A DNA stretch of 64,000 nucleotides from Aphelocoma coerulescens (taxonomy: Eukaryota > Chordata > Aves > Passeriformes > Corvidae). Shown in pieces: positions 27,601 through 35,100 of this stretch. The notes below the pieces were generated by a model. It did no database searches. It had not been told where the DNA came from and saw only the letters and a list, made by a program, of their open reading frames with translations. A program made the translations under genes and the position numbers. The stretch is taken from assembly GCF_041296385.1 (NCBI RefSeq), contig NC_091014.1, forward strand, positions 50,548,078 to 50,612,077, read 5' to 3'. The first letter of the stretch is position 1. Every line of letters begins with the position of its first letter.

Positions 27601-28752
27601 TATTAACTGTTACTAATGACATACAAAACCTTATTTACAGACCTTTTGGCCTATACTCCAGTGATAACTGTTCTTCCACAGGGTCTCCATTCTCCTTCTA
27701 TTAACCTAATGAAGCTCAACAATAATAAATGCAACGTTTTGCCCCCAACACAGAATCACTGCACAGGCTGGGGACCAAGGAAGCTGCTGGAGAATAGCTT
27801 TACAGAAAAACACCCAAGTGTCCTGGCAGGCAGGAAGCTGAACACCACTCAGCAGCACACGCTCATGGCAGAGGCTGCCTGCAGGCTTCAGGCTGTATTA
27901 ACAGCTGTAGCCAGCAGATGCAATTGATTATTTAGGCACCTCAGAGCCCTTCACTCCCACACTGTGTCTACTTTTGGGCTCCTCAGAGAAAGACACAGAA
28001 ATAATGAGCCAGAGAACAGAATGAGTGAGAAGCTGAAAGAACTGACCTGGTTCAGTCTTACAAAAAGAAGGCTAAAGAGGGTAGGGGCTTCGTTTTCTCT
28101 AATTACTGAATGGCACTATACTTAGAAAGCAGAGACAGAGGTACCCCAGGACAAGATGAGCAGCAACTGACACAAGCTGTGATAACAAAACTTCCAATTG
28201 GGACGGTGAGGGTTTTCAAGTCCTTAGCAAAACTCAGTGGATGAGAAACCAGCTGCACATTTCCAGACTCCATGTGCACCACTGAGCAAAATTCTGGATA
28301 TATTTCTCTTTTGCCTCCTACACCACACAGCATTAAGAGATGAGCGTAATACCGAAGTGACGCGTAACCACGTGTACAGCGAGTAACCACAGTCCTCTCT
28401 AACCAAGGAGGCCTCGCCAGGACCAGCCAGGCGCGGCGGCAGCTCTGACCGCGGAGCTCCATCGCCGGGCAGCTCTGCGCGGCCCGAGCCCAGGCACGGC
28501 CGCACGGGAGGCCGCTCTCCCACCGCCTGCCCGCACACCGCGCCCCGCACCGGGCGCCCCGCAGCCCGCTCGGGCCTTCCCTAGCCGCCTCGCCACACCC
28601 GGCCTTCCCAGGGCGGCCGCCCCCGGTTTCGCGGGCTCGGAGAAGAGGCGCAGGGCCGGGGAGTGGGACGGCCGCGGGGAGAGGCGGAGGAGAAGCCGCA
28701 GCCCCACGCTCAGATTGTTCTTACCCGAATTTACCGCCAACGGAGCCGCCAT
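509..28752 (-). CDS. NUP205: NUP205, nuclear pore inner-ring scaffold protein (exons 1-24, 3' part outside window)
   Basis: The gene is split into 24 coding exons on the minus strand, listed separately below, and reads through the left edge. The joined exons give 1,153 codons plus one base, against about 2,012 residues for human NUP205. The identity rests on near-continuous similarity to human NUP205, which I recalled from memory. Examples are MAAPLAVNS at the start, RLLPEQLI, HRKEVSDLIKECRQ, SLWQSLEYTQ, KLLRDYEPQLEDFVDQ and NRQRSHTQRLLHLLLDDM. All internal junctions are GT-AG and every exon keeps frame. The family (NUP205/Nup192, related to NUP188) is a long alpha-helical solenoid in the inner ring of the nuclear pore, where it binds NUP93 and NUP35 and helps set pore permeability. 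The part seen here is the N-terminal half; the NUP93-binding C-terminal tail lies outside. The start codon has strong context (AAG before ATG, G after). The gene probably has a housekeeping CpG-island promoter. Confidence 0.97.
1642..1756 (-). CDS. NUP205: NUP205 exon 23 (residues 1066-1103)
   Basis: The acceptor is ATTGTCAG|GTTATC and the donor AAAG|GTAATT, for a length of 115 nt. It contains no methionine-initiated frame long enough to stand out. I found it by searching between exons 22 and 24 for the missing family segment. It encodes VIYQLCACSDTSGPTMRYLR and FLFTQLQYLPFSIK. Confidence 0.96.
2664..2788 (-). CDS. NUP205: NUP205 exon 22 (residues 1024-1065)
   Basis: The acceptor is CTTTTCAG|GTGTCTTG and the donor CAG|GTATTT, for a length of 125 nt. 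It encodes VLGCPRTCLHAILNILEKGT, TAVRESPHLAELCYQ. It is a strong NUP205 match. Confidence 0.97.
2789..4885 (-). other. NUP205: NUP205 intron 21
   Basis: The intron is about 2.1 kb. It holds an old CR1 fragment (about 3,905-4,190) and, at its 5' end on the coding strand, the duplicated splice donor described separately. Nothing else was recognised. Confidence 0.85.
3905..4190 (-). mobile_element. Old CR1 LINE fragment
   Basis: The stretch resembles the reverse complement of the CR1 3' region. It has 'aggtcccctcaaagc' followed by 'ccctcagcttctcctcata', a block that recurs in avian CR1 copies. It is heavily diverged, the edges are approximate, and no coding capacity remains. Confidence 0.6.
4813..4901 (-). 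repeat. NUP205: Perfect 43-bp tandem repeat (46-bp period) duplicating the exon 21 donor
   Basis: Positions 4,813-4,855 and 4,859-4,901 are identical over 43 bases, separated by the three bases 'aaa'. Read on the minus strand, each copy holds the last 16 nt of exon 21 (ending GATCCAG) and 27 nt of intron beginning GTATGAGG. The second copy therefore carries a complete duplicate 5' splice site. Perfect identity implies a recent event, a polymorphism or an assembly artefact. Confidence 0.97.
4886..5050 (-). CDS. NUP205: NUP205 exon 21 (residues 969-1023), with duplicated donor just downstream
   Basis: The acceptor is TAATCAAG|AGCTGG and the donor CCAG|GTATGA. The 165 nt length is a multiple of three, so skipping would keep frame. 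It encodes IHHETRIHILNLLITSLEC, LALYLLGFELKKPVS and TTNLQDP. Its last 16 nt and the first 27 nt of the intron are repeated exactly 46 bp further on (4,813-4,855), giving a second, identical 5' splice site. The proximal donor at 4,885-4,884 is chosen because it joins in frame to exon 22 (DPG|VLGCPRTC). The distal donor would add 46 nt and a TGA stop after GMRRRG. Confidence 0.95.
5473..5554 (-). CDS. NUP205: NUP205 exon 20 (residues 942-968)
   Basis: The acceptor is AAATACAG|AGTGTTAG and the donor GAGG|GTATGT, for a length of 82 nt. It encodes SVSQKLMAGFVECLDNEDAE and then an acidic ELINPDE. The first part is conserved. The acidic tail differs from what I recall of the human protein, which suggests a surface loop at the exon 20/21 boundary. 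Confidence 0.94.
6063..6183 (-). CDS. NUP205: NUP205 exon 19 (residues 901-941)
   Basis: The acceptor is TTTGAAG|GTATCTT and the donor CAG|GTGAGT, for a length of 121 nt. It encodes YLYHGNSNPELAFESAKILC and NSNIQIKLVGDFTHDQ, as in human NUP205. Confidence 0.96.
6862..7051 (-). CDS. NUP205: NUP205 exon 18 (residues 838-900)
   Basis: The acceptor is GCACTGCAG|GGAAGAAG and the donor GCCAG|GTATGT, for a length of 190 nt. It encodes KKHLEKAVQYCLALLNLTLQ, LEQLLQGINPRTKKAD and HVVNIA, followed by a split arginine codon. Confidence 0.97.
7305..7442 (-). CDS. NUP205: NUP205 exon 17 (residues 792-837)
   Basis: The acceptor is GTCTTTAG|GAGAAG and the donor CCTG|GTATGT, for a length of 138 nt. It encodes EEIIAYKPPGFNLMYHLLNE and LLEEGVKQLDTYAPFP. 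Confidence 0.96.
7443..8956 (-). other. NUP205: NUP205 intron 16
   Basis: The intron is about 1.5 kb and AT-rich. It contains a short C-run (around 7,727-7,738) and A-runs, but no recognised repeat, exon or RNA gene. Confidence 0.75.
8957..9056 (-). CDS. NUP205: NUP205 exon 16 (residues 759-791)
   Basis: The acceptor is TATCTGCAG|TGGGAAG and the donor CAAG|GTTAAC, for a length of 100 nt. It encodes WEVAEVVLEVFYKLLRDYEP and QLEDFVDQYVELQ, almost invariant relative to human. Confidence 0.97.
9819..10028 (-). CDS. NUP205: NUP205 exon 15 (residues 689-758)
   Basis: The acceptor is CTGGGAAG|GTTGAAC and the donor AAA|GTAATT, for a length of 210 nt. It encodes VELNEIESRCEEYPLTRAFC, LGAGLRPPGFDPYLQFLRDS and RFRTRAYRRAAEK. 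The pre-acceptor tract is short on pyrimidines. Confidence 0.96.
10620..10670 (-). CDS. NUP205: NUP205 exon 14 (residues 672-688), short exon
   Basis: This is a 51-nt exon encoding ILQTVRSPGQRQAIGIE. The acceptor is TTTTGAAG|ATACTG and the donor GAG|GTAAGA. Both flanking junctions are phase 0. It joins exactly to LEYTQ before it and VELNEIESRCEE after it, the order seen in human NUP205. Confidence 0.95.
11326..11508 (-). CDS. NUP205: NUP205 exon 13 (residues 611-671)
   Basis: The acceptor is CTCTGTAG|AGTGAG and the donor CAG|GTATTT. The exon is 183 nt, phase 0 at both ends. It encodes SENARLALCEHPQWTPVVVI, a LLQCSIPP stretch and SPEIAASLWQSLEYTQ. Confidence 0.96.
12899..13104 (-). CDS. NUP205: NUP205 exon 12 (residues 542-610)
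   Basis: The acceptor is TTTCTAG|CGGAAAA and the donor AATTGG|GTAAGT, for a length of 206 nt. It encodes ENIQGAGGSPVSWEHFFHSL, then LPSADSVQYRHLPLRGITQK, nearly identical to human NUP205. Confidence 0.97.
13887..14037 (-). CDS. NUP205: NUP205 exon 11 (residues 492-541)
   Basis: The acceptor is TGTTCTAG|GTTGTC and the donor CATG|GTAAGA, for a length of 151 nt. It encodes VVLSKFVRQMGDLLPSTIYI and GPQCAHYCFSLLKVNGSSH. A 19-base T tract on the coding strand (14,063-14,081) lies just upstream of the acceptor. Confidence 0.97.
15119..15256 (-). CDS. NUP205: NUP205 exon 10 (residues 446-491)
   Basis: The acceptor is CTGGCAG|ATCGCTG and the donor CAG|GTTATC, a weaker donor. The exon is 138 nt, phase 0 at both ends. 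It encodes ELYRKDPFNLELAHEYWC and GSYLGVAHQRPPQRQ, and is GC-richer than its flanks. Confidence 0.96.
16385..16501 (-). CDS. NUP205: NUP205 exon 9 (residues 407-445)
   Basis: The acceptor is CCTGTAG|GTGAAACAG and the donor CTA|GTAAGT. The exon is 117 nt, in phase 0 at both ends. It encodes VKQLRNRADEDARMIHMS, then SLRRDLEHLMLL. Confidence 0.96.
16502..19460 (-). other. NUP205: NUP205 intron 8, second largest in the window
   Basis: This is 2.96 kb of AT-rich sequence. I looked for CR1 blocks, LTR ends, tRNA box B and C/D-box arrangements and recognised none. Short open frames (around 17,973-18,277 on both strands) have no family similarity and no splice context. Confidence 0.75.
19461..19636 (-). 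CDS. NUP205: NUP205 exon 8 (residues 348-406)
   Basis: The acceptor is TGCCCAG|CTCTTG and the donor AAA|GTAAGT, for a length of 176 nt. The translation contains LAEFTEADEAMAELA, ESVVASENFYHEEFYIRK and NLVTDFLALMPMK. It follows the human protein with only a few substitutions. Confidence 0.96.
20410..20574 (-). CDS. NUP205: NUP205 exon 7 (residues 293-347)
   Basis: The acceptor is GTTGAAG|ACTTGATG and the donor GACAG|GTAAAT. The 165 nt length is a multiple of three. It encodes RLPLLAERQYIATIH and PGLQATVRLAWALTLRGIS, the second phrase being a clear NUP205 signature. Confidence 0.97.
20731..20959 (-). CDS. NUP205: NUP205 exon 6 (residues 217-292)
   Basis: The acceptor is TTAAAG|GTTTCTG and the donor GAAG|GTAATG. 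At 229 nt it is the longest exon in the window. It encodes VSDLIKECRQSLAESLF, a KDDTLILISYLEKVTVEAD segment and SLLMALLYCFDVSFLEQ. Confidence 0.97.
22124..22283 (-). CDS. NUP205: NUP205 exon 5 (residues 163-216)
   Basis: The acceptor is ATTATAG|TCAAGAG and the donor GAG|GTAAAA, for a length of 160 nt. It encodes a split serine then QELISMTTRFTDDLMEQGL and LQRERGLGSEKHRKE, matching the family closely. Confidence 0.97.
23156..23300 (-). CDS. NUP205: NUP205 exon 4 (residues 115-162)
   Basis: The acceptor is CACTAG|GAGAGC and the donor CTCAG|GTCTGT, for a length of 145 nt. It encodes EHQQPHFPGLTRGLVAVLLY followed by WDGKRCIANSL and GKTWTLEL, collinear with human NUP205. Confidence 0.97.
24245..24416 (-). 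CDS. NUP205: NUP205 exon 3 (residues 58-114)
   Basis: The acceptor is CTTGCAG|CCAAAA and the donor GCTG|GTGAGA. The exon is 172 nt and leaves one base of a split glycine codon. It encodes PKNVQQHEK, GQQGTRLLPEQLI and SDLFDIGELAAVELLLA, one of the best conserved parts of the N-terminal solenoid. Confidence 0.97.
25433..25575 (-). CDS. NUP205: NUP205 exon 2 (residues 10-57)
   Basis: The acceptor is TTTTAG|CTGCAAGC and the donor CCG|GTACTG. The exon is 143 nt, phase 1 in and phase 0 out. It encodes the AASLWGPYKDIW segment followed by a helical stretch ending ISLFRNP, which matches the N terminus of vertebrate NUP205. Confidence 0.97.
25900..26055 (-). mobile_element. CR1 LINE 3' fragment
   Basis: The sequence follows the reverse complement of a CR1 tail: 'gaaaagaccttcaagatcac', a 'ggcactgcca' block, then 'gccacatctacacgtct' and 'ccctccagga'. 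It is diverged and truncated, with approximate edges. Confidence 0.75.
27690..28105 (+). mobile_element. Old CR1 LINE fragment with ORF2 C-terminal remnant
   Basis: On the plus strand this follows the CR1 order of blocks: 'gaagctcaacaataataaatgcaa', an intervening 'cagcagcacac' stretch, 'tgtgtctacttttgggctcctcag' and 'gctgaaagaactgacctggttcag'. Several indels break the frame. It stops before the terminal microsatellite-like tail. Confidence 0.7.
28725..28752 (-). CDS. NUP205: NUP205 coding exon 1 (residues 1-9 plus 1 nt)
   Basis: The start codon is read at 28,752-28,750 and the exon encodes MAAPLAVNS plus the first base of an alanine codon. The donor is TTCGG|GTAAGA. The start context CCAAGATGG is near-optimal and also forms a YY1-type site. 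The 5' untranslated part lies just upstream (from 28,753); its transcription start is not visible from sequence. The human protein starts almost identically. Confidence 0.95.
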
Positions 28753-28757
28753 CTTGG
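28745..28757 (-). promoter_or_regulatory. YY1-type site overlapping the NUP205 start codon
   Basis: On the minus strand the sequence reads CCAAGATGGCGGC, the consensus YY1 site. In many housekeeping genes this site sits just downstream of the transcription start and includes the initiator ATG. This suggests a short 5' UTR. Confidence 0.7.
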
Positions 28758-28888
28758 CGAGAGGGAGGCGCGACCGCGGCGCCGGCGCCCGAGGAAGGCC
28801 CAGCCAACCCCCGCCCGCCGGGCTGCGGGGCCAGGCCGGGCATGCCGCGGCTCCCGCCTTTGCTGGCTGCGGCACAGCACAGCTGGTG

Positions 28889-28895
28889 CCAATCA
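28889..28895 (+). promoter_or_regulatory. CCAAT box (NF-Y type)
   Basis: CCAATCA on the plus strand, about 140 bp upstream of the NUP205 ATG, is a usual distance and context for NF-Y binding. The orientation is reversed relative to the gene, which NF-Y tolerates. Confidence 0.5.
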
Positions 28896-28900
28896 CCAGG

Positions 28901-29020
28901 CGGCTCCGGCAGCGGCTCCGGCAGCGGCTCCGGCAGCGGCTCCGGCAGCGGCTCCGGCAGCGGCTCCGGCAGCGGCTCCGGCAGCGGCTCCGGCAGCGGC
29001 TCCGGCAGCGGCTCCGGCAG
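28901..29020. repeat. 12-bp GC-rich minisatellite, ten perfect copies
   Basis: The unit cggctccggcag repeats ten times without a mismatch, followed by a partial 'cggcag'. Each copy contains two CpG sites. It lies about 150-270 bp upstream of the NUP205 ATG, within the promoter. Because 12 is a multiple of three it opens artificial low-complexity frames on both strands (Gly-Ser on the plus strand, Pro-Glu-Pro-Leu on the minus strand). Confidence 0.98.
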
Positions 29021-29050
29021 CGGCAGGGACAGCCCCGCGCCCGGGCTGAC

Positions 29051-29063
29051 GGGAGCTGTAGTT
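29051..29063 (-). promoter_or_regulatory. ZNF143-like promoter site
   Basis: The minus strand reads AACTACAGCTCCC, which fits the ACTACANNTCCC core of ZNF143/THAP11-bound promoters. The inferred position is about 300 bp upstream of the ATG, a little distal for this factor. Confidence 0.4.
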
Positions 29064-29120
29064 GCACGGTGATGGTTCATTGTGCCTCGAGGCGGCTGCG
29101 GGAAAGGGAGAGCTCCGGGC

Positions 29121-32100
29121 TTCTGCATTCCCGCCTTCGCTCCTCTGATGTAAATAACACATCGATTCCGTGCCGTTCCGTTTTTCTTTCCCTTTCCACA
29201 CCACGCTCAAGGGAGTCTTTCTTTCCAAGCCCTGCCCCATAAGCCGTTTTCACTGAATACGGCTAAATACCCTAATTGAGACACTGCACTAGGAGATACA
29301 TTTATTAGAATATTTTAGTTTATTTTTTTAACTAAAAAAACATATTACCAGGATGCCTTCAGCTTCTCTGGTTTCTGGTTGAAGTCTTAAAAAAATGGAG
29401 TCAATAAATAATTTTGAATGTGAACTAGGGTTTACAATCTTGTATAGGGGAGAAAAAATAAACAAAAGAACCCACAAACACCAGATCTGGTAGGAGTTAT
29501 CCTGTCAAGAAAGCTGCATTTAAACTCAAAGTATGTGCAAGAAAGAAAAAAAAAAGTACCAGGCATGAAGAAAAGAAAACAAAACATGTTTATACACTTA
29601 CATATCTGGAGCTGAGGAACAAATACCAGTATCATAGAAGTAGTCTGTGTCTGACATCAATTTACCATTCTCTGTCCCAGTAGTAATCAACTTTCTTACA
29701 GAAATTCCTTCCTGTAGCACCTTTAGGATAAAAGATTCCACCAAAAGTGGAGTTCATTTTTAGTTCTAATAGTTCACCCTTTTGAACTTTTTTAAAACAG
29801 TATTTCATGGTTGCAAAACCATGTCCGATGAAATAGACCTATGGGAAATTGGCAAAATAACTATCTTTCCTTCTCTAGATCCCCCATATAATGGGATGGC
29901 AGAAGGGGTAATGGTCCTGGGGTGAGTGAATTGGCAAGGCAGCTATAAGAAAAAAGAGACAGAAAGTAGAGAAACTGTGTCACAAGCATTAGTCAGAAGA
30001 GGAGAGAGAAATGGAGATTTTAGAAAAGAAAAAAAAGTCTGTCCTCAGTCTGTCCTCAGTCAACTGAGTCTTCTCTCAGTTCAACAGATGAATCTGTTCT
30101 CATTAATTTGGCCTAATTTGTTGATTTAGTCAAAGGCCTCATATTTCTTTGAGATTTACCCTTTCCTGGTCTTAACCATGAACAGACTAGACCTATAATG
30201 ATGAGAATGATAGTGAATTGTTCATTTTAGTCTGGGAAATGAAGAATGCCAGGCAAGAGGTAAAAGTAGAAAATAAGTGAAGGTATTCCACAAGCAGCTG
30301 AACTAAAGCAGCCTTGGTACCTGGGCAGAGCATTCCTGTATCCTCTCCTGTGCACCCTTCCCTGCAAAGCCATAGTTCTGCTCCTATGCTGCCCACATGC
30401 CACCTCAAGAGCCATGACTATGAAAGGCAGGTATCATGGCAGACTTGGAGATGCATGTGCTGACCATCTGGCCACAGCAAATGTAATGAGGTTTTGCTTC
30501 AGTCTTTCCTTCCACAGTGATTCTAATTTTGATCTTTTTCCTTTATACATTCCCCAAGTTTCACAAAGTTTATGAGCCCTTTAGCCTTCGATCAGATTAG
30601 GTTGGAATTGACTCAGAAATTGCAACAGGTTCAAAAGTTACTGAAAAAGTTTGGCATACAGTGTGATTTCATAAGCTGTGTTTCCTTAAGAAACATGAAG
30701 TTTTAAAGAAGAGAGAGAAATAAATAATTGAATTTAAAATAAAAAAAAAAGCCTTTCCCAGGCATTAAGAGCTGTCATATTTCTTTTGGCATTCAGATAC
30801 AGCCAGATTGCACCCACTGTTTTTTGAACTCTGTTGAAGGAAAAAATCCTTTTTAACCACTGCACATTTAGTATTTTAAGTTTCCAGATAATTCTTTCCT
30901 CTCCTTGCCAATTGACCTAGGGTCACATAGCAACAAGAAAAAAAAAAAGACAGCCTGAAATAGTGGATGGCAAGGGGTAGGTCACTGGGCAGCTTCACTG
31001 GGAAGCTTCTGAACTTCAGAAGAAAAAATACCACATTTAGCTCCAGCTGCACAGCATTTATTATATTCTTTCTCTGTCAGCAGTGTGATATTTTAATGCA
31101 AAATAGTTGTGACAATTCAACTCCTAGTACAGATGAAGTAAGAGAGGCATCTAGATACACCATACCATACATTCTGCGCATGTTTTTATTGGCATAACTG
31201 CTTCCATCCATCCATCCATGCTTTAATGAGTAGGGAAGTCCATGAATAGTAATTCTTGCTTATTCTTGCTTTATTTGCTGTCCTTTAATTTAGGTTCCCA
31301 CTGTTTACCCGGGATCACTGGCTGGTTTGGTAGTCTATTTTTGACAGGTCACTATAGGGAAAGAATATCTCATTCCTCTCCCTAACAATAGCTCTCAGCA
31401 AGTTCTCCAATACAGATGGGTTCAGGAAGGGACACCAATGTCTTTCATCCTTAATTACTAGACAGAAATCTGTGAAGTATCAAAGGTAGGCTGACACTAA
31501 ATACCTGGGGTGGATATTAATTCCCCTCGATTCCAGGGAGAGGAGGTTCCGAATTGCCCGTAGGGTAGCAAATTCTGCTTGTGAGGTGAGAGACCTACAT
31601 TCATTTCTATGGGTGGAAATAACTCTCAGTAATAATTAAATTGAGCTGCACAGTGGCAACCTACTCTTTGACTGTAACTTGTAGGTGGTTTGTGATGTAC
31701 TACAGGTGTAACATTCTTAATTTTGATAGTACTATATTTAGTGGCTCATAGTCAAATCATACGTCAAGATACAAAGATAACGATGATGATGATATAATTT
31801 ACTCTCTTTACATGTTATTATTACCAGGAAGAATAATTATTAGCCAAAAAAAGAGTATTGTTCAAATGCCTAAGAGGCCCTGCTTAATTTCCTACCTTTA
31901 ATCTTCAGTGTCATTATGATCGCATCCTTCACATCTCCATCACATGATGGAGAAAAATGAAAAAAGGCTTTTCTGCATTGCAGCTGAAACTGAGAAAAGT
32001 TGCCTTGTAAAAGTGCATCTACATAAATAGACCAGTCCTTGCATTGTGAAATATGCCTCTTTCCCAAAAAGCCAAAAACATTTCTGGCTACTGATTAGAC

Positions 32101-35100
32101 CATAAAACTTCCTGGAGCTCTTGTTTTGACTGACACTAACTCTGTGCATCTCAGCTTACTGTTTTGTAAAAATGTGTATAACATCTCACAGCAGGCCTGG
32201 AATGACAATTGAATGGATCCGCAGCCTGGCTCTATCATGTGAACAGGAAAAATAATGTATTTTTGCATCATGTTAATTGACAGAGTAAAAAGTCCTGAAT
32301 TCTCTTACTATGCCAGCTAATTTTCCTAGAAACTTCTTAGCTGGCTATAATCCTGTCTTTGCTGCAAAAAAGTGTGCTTTATACATTGAGATAGTTAGTT
32401 TGGCATCACATCTTAGAAAAAAGTCTGAGACCTTTCCCTGCAGCATTTCTCAAGGAAATAACTTTGTAATTTCTGTCTTTCATCCTAGATATTTCTAGTG
32501 TCACCATGGTATCTAAGCTCATCAAAGAAACTGTGTGAGGTTGTCGCTAGCTCGTGTAAGTGGTTTATCTAGTCAAAAGCAACAATGAGCTAAACATTCT
32601 TAAAGTTATGTGAACACCTTCCTTGGGGGTCAGGGAGCAGGGGGAGATGAGCTGAACAACAGCAAGCGCTGCCCTTCCTGTGTAGGTGAGGGCAATTACT
32701 GACTATAGGCATCTGACCAGAAATAAATGCCTTAATAAACAGTATCCTGCTTATCAGTTGGGTCTTGATCCTTGTTCAGGCTTCAGAGGTAAAATGAAAA
32801 TACTGTTCTTGGCTCTGTGATGTATTTTGAGTCATTTTTTCCCTATTTCCCACTTTGGGGCCCTTAAAGCTATCTGTCTTGTTTCTCTTTCTTCTCCATC
32901 CCAGAATAAAGAATAGCCTTTCTTTTTTTGTAATAATTTCTTCATTCAGTTTCTGAGGCCAATGAGGCAGTTATTAGCCCAGAAGGTAATCTGATTCGTG
33001 TAAGGATGTAGCTGCTAGTGATTGACAACAAGAGGTGCAGAAACCTACAACCAAGGAAATGCTGGAAAAACAAAGCATAAGCAAAGTAGAGATTTGGTAC
33101 AGTACACAGAAGCCTTGGCACATCAACTGCCTTATTGATATTCATTCTGTTCAGGGATTTACATATCAGATTTCAGGACAGTTGATGTTTTTCCAAGTTG
33201 CCAGTTTCAAAAATTCAGGCTTTATCCTGTAATTCACTCTGAGCACTTTCTAGAGCATGTTGAATATATTCTACAGTGACTCACACACTTCTTTCATCCT
33301 TATGGGTTCCCATCAGAGAATGGGTGGGTTGGAAGAGGTGCAAAGCTACAAAAGTGTAATGAGTTCACTTGGGCAACACTGAAGATGTGTAAAGTTGCAC
33401 AAAACTCTCTGTGCTAATAATGTAAAGCAGAGGGTTTCTGTAACTAGACATAATGCAAAAAATGGGAGAGGAAGCATCTTGGCAGTCAATTAAGCTAAAC
33501 TGAAATAAATCATTACTTTATACTTACAAACTGAGTGAAATGGATATAGGAACCATTGAGACTGAGGAAAAGGGTATCTTGCAATGCCATCTCTACTGCA
33601 ATGTAAAATTGCTTCACAAATTATGCTGCCATCTTGTTAATTATCTTCCCAGCACTGTCCACTTCTTTGGAGCTCTCTGGGCACAAGACAAGAAGCATCC
33701 TGTAGACAAAAGATGTATGCAAAATATAGCTTGTGCACTTCTGACAATTTCTTACTGAAATAATTTCCCTGTCCTGATGCTCTGAGGTAACTTATTTGAA
33801 AAAAAAAACCAAAAACAAAAAACTGTTTAAATAGGTAGCATAGGAAAGAATTTGCTCTCTGCTCCAGTCCATTTTTTTGTTTCATTTAAGTTTCCTGAGA
33901 ATCAGGAAGAATTTTGTTCAGAAGCAAGAATACAAAGGATATGGACTGAACAAATTCAGTTTCTGGAACAAGCAACTGTATTAATTGGTTCTGATGTCAA
34001 AATATTTCAGTGGAAGTCATATGTCTGTTAAAGTCTTCTCCTGCCTTGTTTGCTTATGACTATTGCTGCAGAAGGATAATGAGAAGCAATATTAGCTCTT
34101 CACAGTAAATGGGGCAATTGTTGAGACCACATGTTCAATAACTCCTACCAAGGTGACACCTTAGACACTGGAGCACTAAACTATACTATGTGCTTGAATA
34201 GTCAAGGCTGGAGTTTATGGTTTATGCTCATTTGAGTTGTTGTATGCTCATGTTGTTTGAGTGCTTAAGAGTCAAATAGCAAAAAAACTGTGTCATATGA
34301 GCAGGTTTCTGAGCTGCTTGGCACATATAACTCTCCTACCTTTCTTATAGATGGTGCTAGACAATCAAAATTAATTTCTCTCATCATTCAAGAACATTCC
34401 TATTCTAAGTCAGACAAAGCTAAATCTGTGTCTTTGAAATGTCTCTGAAAAACACCTGGTCAGCTAATCTGGACTCAGATAAAATGAGACCTAACCAATG
34501 AAGAAAACAAAATTCTCAGAAATAATTGTGTGTGTCTGTAGATGCCCAGCATGGCGGAACGATAATCCTTTTAAGTCTTTCTGCAAGGTAGGACAACTAC
34601 TATTGTAGATTAGGTTTGATGGAGTTATAATGAAGCATACTTGGTAGAATAGTTCACTCCGAAGTTAATAACCTATTGGAAGTGTGCATACAAGAAATAC
34701 TGATTTGAAGAACAAAAATTCGAAGGTCAAGATGTACATTCAGCATTATGGCTGATATCCACAAAAGGGGCCTCTTTAAGTAGATAGCAGTAAATTATGA
34801 TTAAAATCTCAGGTTAGCTTTCCATCTTGTGCTATCTCCTTACAAACAACAATCAATACTTGCTTGAAAATAACACTCAAGAGTGCATCACTCAGTTGCA
34901 TTCCTAGGCATCTGCCTGTTAACAATATAATTTTGTTTTTCTTATGCATCACTCTTGAGTCCTCTTTAATGAGCAGTCTGTCTACAGAAACAAGTAGTTA
35001 TGGGGAGGTCCAGCCCAAGAGAAGCTTGAGGTACTGACTCATTCTGAAACGCTGAGGGAAAGGTTTGCTTGCAGGTATATTTAGACTATAACTACACAAG

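Larger units (their letters stand above)
25576..28724 (-). other. NUP205: NUP205 intron 1
   Basis: The intron is 3.15 kb, the largest complete intron in the window. It carries two old CR1 pieces in opposite orientations (about 25,900-26,055 and 27,690-28,105). Its promoter-proximal 330 bp still belong to the CpG island. No exon was recognised. Confidence 0.85.
28390..29120 (-). promoter_or_regulatory. NUP205: NUP205 CpG-island promoter and 5' UTR region
   Basis: The island is rich in G, C and CpG dinucleotides against an AT-rich background, and surrounds the NUP205 ATG. Visible elements are a YY1-type site across the start codon (28,745-28,757), a CCAAT box in a CCAATCA context (28,889-28,895), a 12-bp minisatellite (28,901-29,020) and a ZNF143-like site (29,051-29,063). 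There is no TATA box at a likely start, which fits a dispersed housekeeping promoter. The exact transcription start cannot be read from sequence. Confidence 0.85.

Noticed and set aside
659..28724. Intron-encoded snoRNA, tRNA or microRNA genes.
   Set aside because: Visual search for paired C/D boxes, H/ACA tails, tRNA A/B boxes and long hairpins gave nothing convincing. A covariance-model scan would be decisive.
28901..29020. Reading the regular repeat as a CRISPR-like array.
   Set aside because: The units are contiguous with no spacers, and the locus is a vertebrate promoter. It is a minisatellite.
28399..29242. Long open frames on both strands (up to 222 codons) through the promoter repeat, with Gly-Ser, Ala-Pro, Arg-Cys or Pro-Glu-Pro-Leu repeats.
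   Set aside because: They arise because the 12-bp repeat is a multiple of three and GC-rich DNA has few stops. They overlap the NUP205 promoter and lack similarity to any protein.
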